From positions 1 to 6,581 of the forward strand of contig JANRKN010000068.1 in the NCBI GenBank assembly GCA_033763435.1: a stretch of DNA of 6,581 bases, written 5' to 3'. The stretch comes from JANRKN01 sp033763435 (GTDB lineage: Bacteria; Planctomycetota; Phycisphaerae; Phycisphaerales; UBA1924). This document shows positions 1-6,530 of this stretch, piece after piece. The position numbers and the translations under genes were made by a program. Under the pieces are notes generated by a model. That model ran no database searches. It had not been told where the DNA came from and was given only the letters and a program-made list of their open reading frames with translations. How positions within the stretch are numbered: the first letter of the stretch is position 1; every line of letters starts with the position of its first letter.

Positions 1-1679
1 AGCTTGAGGCCCGTCGCGGCCTGCTTGCGCTTGTATTCGGCAAGGTCAATCAGCCGGACGATCCGGCGGACGGTCGCTTCATCGAAGCGGGTTTCGTCGA
101 TGATGCGCCGGGGGCTCTGGCGCAGTTCGACCGATCGGCGCAGGATCTCGTCGAGCACGTCGTAGGGTGGGAGCGAGTCCTGATCGGTCTGGTTGGGGCG
201 CAGCTCGGCGCTGGGGGCCTTGTCGATCGTCGAGAGCGGGATGGGCGGCTCGGCGAAGGCCGCGCTTTCGTGGTGGGCGTTCATCCAGCGCGCGAGGCGG
301 TAGACGAGGTCCTTGGTCACGTCGCTGAGGACGGCAAGCCCGCCGTTCATGTCGCCGTAGAGCGTGCAGTAGCCGACGGCGAGCTCGGACTTGTTGCCCG
401 TGGTGAGAACGAGCGAGCCGGTGCGGTTCGAGAGCGCCATCAGCAGCGTTCCTCGGAGGCGCGACTGGAGGTTTTCTTCGGCCAGGTCGGGGAGCGTTGC
501 GCCGAGCGCGGGCTGGCGCAGCGCGGTGAAGGCGGCATCGAGCGGAGCGCGGAAGGCGGCCAGCGGTTCGTCGATCGGGACGGTGAGACAGTTGATCCCG
601 AGTCGGCGTGCGAGGTCGTAGGCGTCGAACTTGGAATGGTGCGAGGAGTAGGGCCCGGGCATCGCCACGCCCGTGACGTTGGGTGCGCCCAGCGCCGCGA
701 CGGCGATCGCCGCGGTGACGGCCGAGTCGATCCCGCCCGAGAGCCCGAGGATGACCGAGCGGAAGCCGACTTTGCGGACGTAATCGCGCACGCCCAGCAC
801 GAGCGCGCGGAACGCGGCTTCGTCGGTCGAGAGCGCGGCGAGCGGGTCGGCGCAGGGCGCGGGCGAGGCGAGGTCGACGAGCGTGACGGCGCTCTCAAAG
901 CCGGGCGCCGCGGCGAGCAGCGCGCCGTCGGGACCAAGGGCCGCGGAGTGCCCGTCGAAGATCAGCTCGTCGTTGCCGCCGACCTGATTGACGCTGACGA
1001 CGGGCACGCGATGGCGCGTCGCGTGGGTGCGGAGGATCTCGCGGTGGCGTGCGCCCTTGCCGAGGACGAAGGGGCTGGCCGAGGGGGAGACGATGACCTG
1101 AGCGCCCGCGGCGACGAGCTCGGCGACGGGGTCGCCCGCGCTGTCGTAATGGCTCGCAAAGCCCGCGTCCTGGCCTTTCCAGAGGTCTTCGCAGATCGAG
1201 AGGCCGATGCGGAGCTTGGGACCGGCGCCGAGCGGCAGTTCGAGGACGACGGGTCTCGCGCCCGGCGCGAAGTAGCGGTCCTCGTCGAAGACGTCGTAGG
1301 TCGGCAAGAGGCGCTTGTCGTAGCGCGCGATGCGCGAGCCGCGGGCGTAGACGAGGAGCGAGTTGGTGATCGCGGGGCCGTGCGTCGGGGGCGAGGCGGC
1401 GCGCATCGGCAGGCCGAGGATTACTGCGGGCGCGGGTGCGAGGGTTGCGCCGAGGTCGGCGATGCGCGAGGCGAGCGTGTCGGCGGCGCGGGCGCAGTGA
1501 TCGAGGAAGCCCTCGTGGAGGATCAGGTCTCGGGGCGGATAGCCGCAGATCGAGAGTTCGGGGAAGACGACCAGGTCCGCGCGCTGGGCGTGGGCGTCGC
1601 GCGTGGCTTCGAGCATGAGCTCGGCGTTGGCGTCGATGGCGCCGATGGTCGGGTTGATCTGGGCGAGGGCGATGCGCAT
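1..1679 (-). CDS. nadE: Glutamine-dependent NAD+ synthetase (3' end cut by window edge)
   Basis: This enzyme makes NAD+ from nicotinic acid adenine dinucleotide (deamido-NAD) using ATP and ammonia released from glutamine; it is the last step of NAD synthesis and acts in the cytosol. The visible 559 residues hold both family domains. The N-terminal nitrilase-type glutaminase starts MRIALAQINPTIG and carries an intact Glu-Lys-Cys triad: E41 in FPELSICGYPPRD, K122 in YDKRLLPTYD and C163 in SICEDLW. NQVGGNDELIFDGHS follows from about residue 231. The C-terminal synthetase has the ATP pyrophosphatase P-loop SGGIDS at residues 314-319, TTGNKSE at about 426-432, then GDMNGG. The visible end, LAEYKRKQAATGLK, is typical of the extreme C-terminus, so probably only 10-20 residues are missing. 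The start fits the conserved N-terminus, although no Shine-Dalgarno is evident. It lies 19 bp after the flippase-like gene on the same strand, so co-transcription is likely. No frameshift is seen. Confidence 0.97.
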   Translation of the reverse strand, partial: MRIALAQINPTIGAIDANAELMLEATRDAHAQRADLVVFPELSICGYPPRDLILHEGFLDHCARAADTLASRIADLGATLAPAPAVILGLPMRAASPPTHGPAITNSLLVYARGSRIARYDKRLLPTYDVFDEDRYFAPGARPVVLELPLGAGPKLRIGLSICEDLWKGQDAGFASHYDSAGDPVAELVAAGAQVIVSPSASPFVLGKGARHREILRTHATRHRVPVVSVNQVGGNDELIFDGHSAALGPDGALLAAAPGFESAVTLVDLASPAPCADPLAALSTDEAAFRALVLGVRDYVRKVGFRSVILGLSGGIDSAVTAAIAVAALGAPNVTGVAMPGPYSSHHSKFDAYDLARRLGINCLTVPIDEPLAAFRAPLDAAFTALRQPALGATLPDLAEENLQSRLRGTLLMALSNRTGSLVLTTGNKSELAVGYCTLYGDMNGGLAVLSDVTKDLVYRLARWMNAHHESAAFAEPPIPLSTIDKAPSAELRPNQTDQDSLPPYDVLDEILRRSVELRQSPRRIIDETRFDEATVRRIVRLIDLAEYKRKQAATGLK

Positions 1680-1698
1680 GAGCGGAGAATGGTAGAAG

Positions 1699-2745
1699 TC
1701 AGCGCGAGCGGCTGCGGAGGAGCCTGTCGGGCCTGAGCCACGCGAGGCCCAGCGCCGCGAGGGCGATGGTTGAGACCGCGGCGAAGGCGCCCACGAGCAG
1801 CACGACGACCGCGACGCCCGAGGCGGTGACGCCCTCGAGCCCGAAGCGCGTGATGAGCCAGGTGATGCCGCCCTCGCGCGTGCCGGCCATGCCGAAGGGG
1901 CTCACGACGCCGATCATCATGTAGCCCGCGGCGATGAGGACGGACTTCTCCGCGGCGATCGGCTGGCCCAGCGCGTCGAACGCGGCGTGGTAGCGCCAGG
2001 CCTGCAGGCCCAGGTCGAGAATGCGCAGCGCAAAGACCGCGGCGAGGCAGCGCGCGTCGGCGAGCATCGCAAAGCCCGCGTGCAGGTGCCGGAACATGGC
2101 GCTCGCGAAGAACCGCCGAAGGATCGGAAGCCTGATCGCGCCCGCGAGCGCGTCGAGCCGCCTGAGGCCGAGTTCGCCCGCAAAGAGCCGCGAGGACTGC
2201 CAGACGAGGACGAACGAGAGCGCGAGGGCGAGGGCGACCATCGCGGCCCAGAGGCCGTCGACGTTTGGGCGCGCGAGGCTGACGAGGACGACCGGCGCGT
2301 AGGTGGAGAGAATGCCCATCGCGAGCGCGGCCATCCACGCGAAGATGGTGAGCACGGGCACGCCGTCGCGGCGGTTGTGGATCACAAAGCGCGAGATGAG
2401 CCCGAGCTTGAAGGGCAGATAGTTGAGGAACGTTGCGACGGCGTTGGTCGCGACGACATCGACGGGCGCGAGCCTGCGCACGGGGCGAAGCGTGAACCAG
2501 AAGATGAGGCCGTCGAGCAGGATGGTCGCGAGCGAGAGCGCCGCGAGGAGCGCGACGCGCGAGGGTGCAAGATCGCGGATCTTTTCGAGTTGTTCGCGGT
2601 TGCTGGGGTTGAACGCGAGCGTGACGCACCAGCCTAGGAGCGCGAGCCCGCCGAGAAAGCCAACGATCTGGATGAGGATCTTCACGCCGCGGGGACGCGA
2701 GACGGGCGAGGGAGCGGCGGGGGGATGGTCGGGCGAGTCGCTCAC
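1699..2745 (-). CDS. Flippase-like integral membrane protein (LPG_synthase_TM / UPF0104 family)
   Basis: A 348-residue polytopic inner-membrane protein with about eight hydrophobic segments (roughly residues 23-45, 64-85, 97-112, 130-155, 166-183, 231-250, 266-285 and 307-335). Two stretches resemble the conserved motifs of the lysylphosphatidylglycerol-synthase transmembrane region, which is shared by MprF flippase domains and AglD/YbhN-like proteins: NYLPFKLGLISRF at 108-120, and SPFGMAGTREGG at 282-293. There is no aminoacyl-transferase domain, so this is not a full MprF. Many family members are thought to move lipids or lipid-linked sugars across the membrane; the substrate here is unknown. 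It follows the GT-C-like gene by 25 bp and precedes nadE by 19 bp, which suggests one transcript and a shared role with the glycosyltransferase in envelope glycan or glycolipid metabolism. The start is uncertain. The GTG at 2745 gives a Pro-rich cytosolic leader, and a GTG at 2685 would begin VKILIQIVGF just before the first membrane helix. The frame stays open further upstream, but only over the 3' end of the preceding gene. Confidence 0.86.
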   Translation of the reverse strand: MSDSPDHPPAAPSPVSRPRGVKILIQIVGFLGGLALLGWCVTLAFNPSNREQLEKIRDLAPSRVALLAALSLATILLDGLIFWFTLRPVRRLAPVDVVATNAVATFLNYLPFKLGLISRFVIHNRRDGVPVLTIFAWMAALAMGILSTYAPVVLVSLARPNVDGLWAAMVALALALSFVLVWQSSRLFAGELGLRRLDALAGAIRLPILRRFFASAMFRHLHAGFAMLADARCLAAVFALRILDLGLQAWRYHAAFDALGQPIAAEKSVLIAAGYMMIGVVSPFGMAGTREGGITWLITRFGLEGVTASGVAVVVLLVGAFAAVSTIALAALGLAWLRPDRLLRSRSR

Positions 2746-2770
2746 GGTGTTTGGCGCGAGAGGGTCGGGC

Positions 2771-5080
2771 TCAGAGATTGGACGATAGTGCCGTCGGCAC
2801 GACGCGGAAGAGGACGCGCCTCTGCTCGGGCCAGGCGCGGATGGGGACGAGCGCGCCGCGCGACTGGAGACTCTCGAGCATGATGCGTACGCGGTCGGGC
2901 GCGAGCGTGGGCGAGGCAAAGCCCGAGCGCGCGAGGCGGTCGAGCTCGGCGAAGTTGACGAGCACGAGCCCGAGGCCGGATTCTCGCAGCAGGCGCGCGG
3001 CAACCTCGGGCTCGGCCTCGATGATCGGCTGGGCCCAGTTCGCGTCCCACGTCGTCGCCCAGCGCACGGGCACGGCGTAGTAGAAGGGCGTTGAATCGCC
3101 CAGAAGCCCGAGCGCCCGGCCCGCCGCGAGCCATCGGGGCGCCTCGAGGTTCACCAGCCACACCGGGCCCGAGCCGATCTGCTCGGCGCGCTGCTCGGGA
3201 CTCATGCGCGGAAGCTCGGCGCGGAGCAGTTCGCCTGAGAGCCCGGGCACGCTCGGCGCGAGCAGGCGGTTGGGGGCGCCGCCCAGCTCGCGCGAGAAGA
3301 TGACGTACGTCACGAGCCCGGGCGCGAGGCCGAAGACCGCGGCGAGAAGCCTGGGGAAGAGCGCGCCCAGCGCGCGTGCGGGAGATGGAGATGAATCCGA
3401 CGCAGCGAGCTTGGCTGAAACCGCCGCGAGTGCCAGGCCGATTGAGACGCCGAAGATCGGCAACATGGGGAGCAGAAACCGCGACTGCAGGTGCGTCGCG
3501 CCCATCCAGAGCAGCGCCTGCGTGATGAGCACGAACGCCAGCGCCAGCGCCGGTGCGCGCGAGGGCCTGAACATCGCGGCCAGCGCGAGCGCCCCGGTGC
3601 CGACGATCGGCACCCAGGCCCACTGCGCGTGCATCAGGCCCCGGTGCTCGCTCGTCGCGGGGTCGGCACGCACGAGCATCAGCGCCCGCTCCGCAACCGA
3701 GCCCGCGAAATGGTGCCCGGCGGCAAACCGCGCGTGCTGCTCGATCGTCCAGTGCGCCAGACCGAAAACGCCCGAACCGTACGGGAAAATCGGATTGCCG
3801 ACGTCGATCAAGTTCCGCGCAAGCCACGGCGCAAGCACCGCGAGCGTCGCGAGCGCGCCGACCGCGACAAGCATCGCCCGAGGCCTGAGGCCCGCGGTGG
3901 TCGCGAGCGCGAGCATGCCGATCGGCAGTCCCACGAACAGCGCGGCCGTCGGCTTGGCGAGCGTGGCGCCTCCTACCAGCAGCGCGAGCGCAAGCGCCTT
4001 GGGCCAGGCGGGCAGCGCGCGAGAGAGTGCGACGCCCAGCGCGGGCGCGAGCAGCGCGGCGACCAGCATCTCGTTGTACGCGAGCGAGCCCGTGACGACC
4101 GCCCACGGCGTGCCCAGCACCACCAGCCCCGCAAGGATCGGCGCGGGCCGACATTCGGCCAGCCCCGTGCGCGCGATCAGCGCCCGGCAGAGGTCGGCGG
4201 CGGTGAGCGCGGCGAGGATCGTGCATGCCGCATGGAACAGGTGCGTGCTGATCGTCCGCACGCCCTCGCCCGCGACCAGTCCCCACGCGATGCCGATGGC
4301 GGCGGGCTCGGCGCTGGGCGCGCGCGCACCTGACATGACGCCCAAGTGCAGAAACACGGCCTCGATGCCGCTGGGCAGCGCGGAATAGACGTTGTGCTTG
4401 AGCGTGGCGATGCGCCCGAGGCTGAGCCACTCCTGAGGCAGTTGCAGGTGGTAGGAAAGGCTGTCGAAGCTGCCGAACTCGGTGCCCCAGAGCGAGCCGG
4501 GCGGGCTGCACGCCGCGACGAGCAGCACGCAGAGCGCGGGCGTCGCGCACAGGACGAGCGGATGGAGCTGGGTGGACGCGTGCGCACCGGGCGTTCGCGC
4601 GCGCACGCGTGTGAGGACGGTGCGAGTGAGCAAGGCGAGGCCCAGAGCGATCGGCGCCCACGCGACCAGCAGCGAGAGCGGGCCGCCCGAGAGCAGGCCG
4701 ATCGTGCCGAGGGTGAGTGTGATGACGAGCAAGACGCCCAGGCCCAGCGCCGTGCATGTCGGCCAGCGGCGGAGGTCCTCGGGCAGCAGCTTCTCGAGCA
4801 GCGAGCCGACGCCCGCCGAAGCGAGCAGGTACGCCATGGGCGCGGCGCCCGCCTGGAGCAGCAGGCCCAAGACGATCGCGAGCCCCGCGGCGCCCGGTGA
4901 GGCCTCGCCCACCGACGCAACGTGCGAAAGCCCAAGCAACCCGAGCGCCACGCCCGCGAAGACCCAGAGCACGCCCGCGCGGTTGGGCGAGCCAGCGCCC
5001 GGCGCGTCGGGGTAAGGGTTGGCGCGGGGGGGCGTGGTGTTGGATGCGTCGCGGGGCACGGAGGGCTTAGGATATCGCAT
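2771..5080 (-). CDS. Large polytopic membrane protein, probable GT-C (family 39/ArnT-like) glycosyltransferase
   Basis: A 769-residue protein with many hydrophobic helices between about residues 36 and 595 and a soluble C-terminal region (about 600-769). The layout matches GT-C glycosyltransferases, which use polyprenyl-phosphate sugar donors at the outer face of the inner membrane. After the first helices, an external loop holds SFDSLSYHLQLPQEWL at 204-219; D206 is the candidate catalytic or metal-binding Asp expected in the first large GT-C loop. It is followed by HNVYSALPSGIEAVFLHLG at 229-247. Other landmarks typical of such proteins are YNEMLVAALL at 335-344, ATLAKPTA at 372-379, RNLIDVGNPIFP at 422-433 and QSRFLLPMLP at 532-541. 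The C-terminal region contains DSTPFYYAVPVRW at 662-674. Acceptor and sugar cannot be told from sequence. The ATG at 5080 gives a Pro-rich cytosolic leader; GTG at 5059 is an alternative. The frame is open up to 5317, but that part is antisense to the Fur-like gene and was discarded. It is probably the first gene of an operon with the flippase-like gene and nadE. Confidence 0.85.
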   Translation of the reverse strand: MRYPKPSVPRDASNTTPPRANPYPDAPGAGSPNRAGVLWVFAGVALGLLGLSHVASVGEASPGAAGLAIVLGLLLQAGAAPMAYLLASAGVGSLLEKLLPEDLRRWPTCTALGLGVLLVITLTLGTIGLLSGGPLSLLVAWAPIALGLALLTRTVLTRVRARTPGAHASTQLHPLVLCATPALCVLLVAACSPPGSLWGTEFGSFDSLSYHLQLPQEWLSLGRIATLKHNVYSALPSGIEAVFLHLGVMSGARAPSAEPAAIGIAWGLVAGEGVRTISTHLFHAACTILAALTAADLCRALIARTGLAECRPAPILAGLVVLGTPWAVVTGSLAYNEMLVAALLAPALGVALSRALPAWPKALALALLVGGATLAKPTAALFVGLPIGMLALATTAGLRPRAMLVAVGALATLAVLAPWLARNLIDVGNPIFPYGSGVFGLAHWTIEQHARFAAGHHFAGSVAERALMLVRADPATSEHRGLMHAQWAWVPIVGTGALALAAMFRPSRAPALALAFVLITQALLWMGATHLQSRFLLPMLPIFGVSIGLALAAVSAKLAASDSSPSPARALGALFPRLLAAVFGLAPGLVTYVIFSRELGGAPNRLLAPSVPGLSGELLRAELPRMSPEQRAEQIGSGPVWLVNLEAPRWLAAGRALGLLGDSTPFYYAVPVRWATTWDANWAQPIIEAEPEVAARLLRESGLGLVLVNFAELDRLARSGFASPTLAPDRVRIMLESLQSRGALVPIRAWPEQRRVLFRVVPTALSSNL

Positions 5081-5606
5081 GCCCGCCGCTGGCCGGTCTT
5101 TGCCTGTTCCGCCTCCGGAGATCCCGACGAAGGTCTTTGAGCCGCTGTGCGCCGTGTTCCGGCGGGCGCTCAAGGGCGAGGGGCTCAAGTACACGCCTGA
5201 GCGTGCGGCAATCCTCGACATGATCGTGCGGTTCGACGGGCTGTTCGATGCCGAGCAGCTGCTGGACGCGATGCGCAAGACGCCCTTCCGCGTGAGCAAG
5301 GCGACGGTGTACCGCACGCTGAAGCTGCTGCAGGATTCGGGGATCGTGCAGCAGGTGCTGTTCGATCAGACGCAGGCGCACTATCAGCTCGCGTACGGGC
5401 AGACGCCATGCGACTTGCTGATCCTGGTCGATGAGGGCAAGGTCCAGCGGGTGGAGATTCCGGAGCTGGCGCCGATCGTGGAGCGACTGTGCCGGGAGCG
5501 AGGCCTGGAAGCGCGCGGGCACCGGATGACGATCTTTGCGGGCGCGGGGGCTGGAGTCGGGGCGGGTGTGCAGGCGGGCATTACGGCGCGAGGCCCACGC
5601 GCGTGA
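5079..5606 (+). CDS. Fur-superfamily transcriptional regulator with non-canonical metal sites
   Basis: A 175-residue DNA-binding protein. The N-terminal winged helix is clear: ALKGEGLKYTPERAAILD at 30-47, then the recognition-helix region VSKATVYRTLKLLQDSGIV at 72-90. The C-terminal dimerisation region is recognisable from AHYQLAYGQTPCDLLILVDE at 100-119 through GLEARGHRMTIF at 142-153. Length and order match Fur, Zur and PerR proteins, which repress genes in response to metal or peroxide. The ligands are unusual. Where canonical Fur has HHHDHLICLDC, this protein has TPCDLLILVDE, so the sensing histidines and both structural CxxC cysteines are absent; H101 and H148 remain. A Gly/Ala-rich tail ends the protein. 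The ATG at 5079 overlaps the start codon of the divergent membrane gene; TTG at 5100 or GTG at 5154 are alternatives that still keep the whole winged helix. The 3' end overlaps the convergent ExbD-like gene by 26 bp. Family assignment is secure; target and signal are unknown. Confidence 0.93.
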   Translation: MPAAGRSLPVPPPEIPTKVFEPLCAVFRRALKGEGLKYTPERAAILDMIVRFDGLFDAEQLLDAMRKTPFRVSKATVYRTLKLLQDSGIVQQVLFDQTQAHYQLAYGQTPCDLLILVDEGKVQRVEIPELAPIVERLCRERGLEARGHRMTIFAGAGAGVGAGVQAGITARGPRA

Positions 5607-6078
5607 CGCCCAGCCGCTGGCAGGCCTCGTGCGCCGCGACGACGTCCGCGTACGGCACCTCGGGCCCGGCCTTGATCAGGACCACCGCCTCGGCGGGCGC
5701 TGCGCCGACGAGTTCCTGGATGGTTCTTGACAGATCGACGAGGCCGACCGCTCGCGGCGCGCGCTGAGCCTCCGTCGCGGCTGCGTCCGCACGGACGAGC
5801 GTCGCGCGGGTTTGCGTGCCTTCGCGCGTCAGTTCCACGCGGAGGCGCAAGCCCGGCGTATCGGGGGGCGGATTGATGGCCGCGGCCTGCGGCGGCGTCG
5901 GCGCGGGCAGCGCCGTGCGGATGAACCACTCCGGGCCCATGATCGCCGCGCTGGCCATGAAGAAGATCAGGATCACCATCACGACGTCGACCATCGGCGT
6001 CATGTTCGGGCCGTAGTGCAGCTCGTACACCTTCAGCGCGCTGCGCCCTTTCCAGCGATCGGCCCGGCCTGAGATCAT
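5581..6078 (-). CDS. exbD: ExbD/TolR-family biopolymer transport protein (downstream copy)
   Basis: A 165-residue protein with the standard ExbD/TolR plan: a short cytosolic N-terminus, one transmembrane helix and a periplasmic domain. The signature stretch is NMTPMVDVVMVILIFFMAS at 25-43. D31 corresponds to the essential membrane aspartate through which ExbB/ExbD or TolQ/TolR motors use the proton-motive force. A Pro/Ala-rich linker (about 57-76) leads into the periplasmic fold, which ends VVLIKAGPEVPYADVVAAHE (132-151) and GVTRVGLAP, as expected for the family. Its ATG overlaps the stop of the upstream ExbD-like gene in ATGA (6075-6078), which indicates translational coupling. It is the last gene of the cluster, and its final 26 bp overlap the convergent Fur-like gene. 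It could equally be called TolR; no TonB or TolA is visible to decide. Confidence 0.94.
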   Translation of the reverse strand: MISGRADRWKGRSALKVYELHYGPNMTPMVDVVMVILIFFMASAAIMGPEWFIRTALPAPTPPQAAAINPPPDTPGLRLRVELTREGTQTRATLVRADAAATEAQRAPRAVGLVDLSRTIQELVGAAPAEAVVLIKAGPEVPYADVVAAHEACQRLGVTRVGLAP

Positions 6079-6527
6079 CGCGCACCCCCCGTGCTCCGCG
6101 AGCTTTCTCTCTCGGCCGCGAGGGTCACGGACCCCAGCCCCGCCTCCCGGCAGGCTTCGATGACGGGCGCGACCGCGCCGTAGGTGAGCGAGCGGTCAGC
6201 GCGGATCTGCACCACGCCCGCGGGCGAGCGCTCGCGCCAGGTCCGGAGCCGAGCGGCGAGTTCGCTCGCGCGGACCTCTTCACCGCCGATGAAGATGGCC
6301 GTGAGGCTTTGGCTCACCCCGGGCGCGACGGTGATCGTGAGCAGTTGCGGCGTCGGCTCCGTCGAGCCCACGTCCGAGGCCGGGAGCACGATCCGCGTCC
6401 GCTGATCCAGCGCTAGCTTGCCCACCAGCAGGTAGAACACGATCAGGCACATGACGACGTCGATCAACGGCGTCACGTTGACTTTGCCCGAGTCGTGGTG
6501 ATGGCTCGAGAGGGCGCGGAGCCGCAT
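6075..6527 (-). CDS. exbD: ExbD/TolR-family biopolymer transport protein (upstream copy)
   Basis: A 150-residue ExbD/TolR-like protein. After a short N-terminus with a histidine cluster (SSHHHDSG, 7-14) comes VNVTPLIDVVMCLIVFYLLV at 16-35, the single transmembrane helix, with the conserved proton-pathway aspartate at D23. The periplasmic domain contains VVQIRADRSLTYGAV at about 105-119 and ends with an Arg/Ser-rich tail. It differs clearly from the downstream copy in helix, linker and periplasmic sequence, so this is an old or functionally split pair, not a recent duplication. Such pairs next to one ExbB/TolQ gene may form a mixed ExbD complex; that is inference. The ATG at 6527 lies 3 bp after the stop of the upstream gene, and the end overlaps the next gene by 4 bp, so the cluster is probably one transcript. 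No Shine-Dalgarno is evident. Confidence 0.94.
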   Translation of the reverse strand: MRLRALSSHHHDSGKVNVTPLIDVVMCLIVFYLLVGKLALDQRTRIVLPASDVGSTEPTPQLLTITVAPGVSQSLTAIFIGGEEVRASELAARLRTWRERSPAGVVQIRADRSLTYGAVAPVIEACREAGLGSVTLAAERESSRSTGGAR

Positions 6528-6530
6528 GGT

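Noticed and set aside
270..1736. A 488-codon open frame on the plus strand opposite nadE.
   Set aside because: It is antisense to a clearly conserved NadE with intact active-site motifs. Its translation is a Glu/Arg/Gly/Ala-rich composition typical of GC-rich shadow frames, with no recognisable domain.
1523..2629. A 368-codon minus-strand frame spanning the flippase-like gene and the 5' end of nadE.
   Set aside because: Arg/Ala-rich shadow frame that crosses the boundary between two well-supported genes.
2746..3003. Upstream extension of the flippase-like gene to an ATG at 3003.
   Set aside because: It would overlap the C-terminal domain of the preceding gene and adds a Ser/Arg/Pro-rich segment with no family resemblance.
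3204..4388. A 394-codon open frame on the plus strand antisense to the GT-C-like gene.
   Set aside because: Ser/Ala-rich low-complexity translation, no domain, and fully contained in a better-supported gene.
4590..4616. CG/CA-alternating run resembling a simple repeat.
   Set aside because: It is explained by Arg/Val/Thr codons in the GT-C-like reading frame and has no regular repeat unit.
2742..4757. A 671-codon open frame on the minus strand in another frame of the GT-C-like gene.
   Set aside because: The product is Arg/Ala-rich with no membrane pattern or motifs. The overlapping frame gives a coherent polytopic protein with GT-C-like landmarks.
5081..5317. Upstream extension of the GT-C-like gene to an ATG at 5317.
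   Set aside because: The extra 79 residues are the antisense of the conserved Fur winged helix and look like low-complexity shadow sequence; the frame is merely open.
5067..5522. A 151-codon minus-strand frame opposite the Fur-like gene.
   Set aside because: Gln/Arg/Leu-rich antisense of a conserved winged-helix protein; no motif supports it.
5596..5605. CACGCGCGTG palindrome as a terminator or operator.
   Set aside because: It is short and has no T-run, so it cannot be called a terminator. CG-rich palindromes of this length are expected by chance in this composition.
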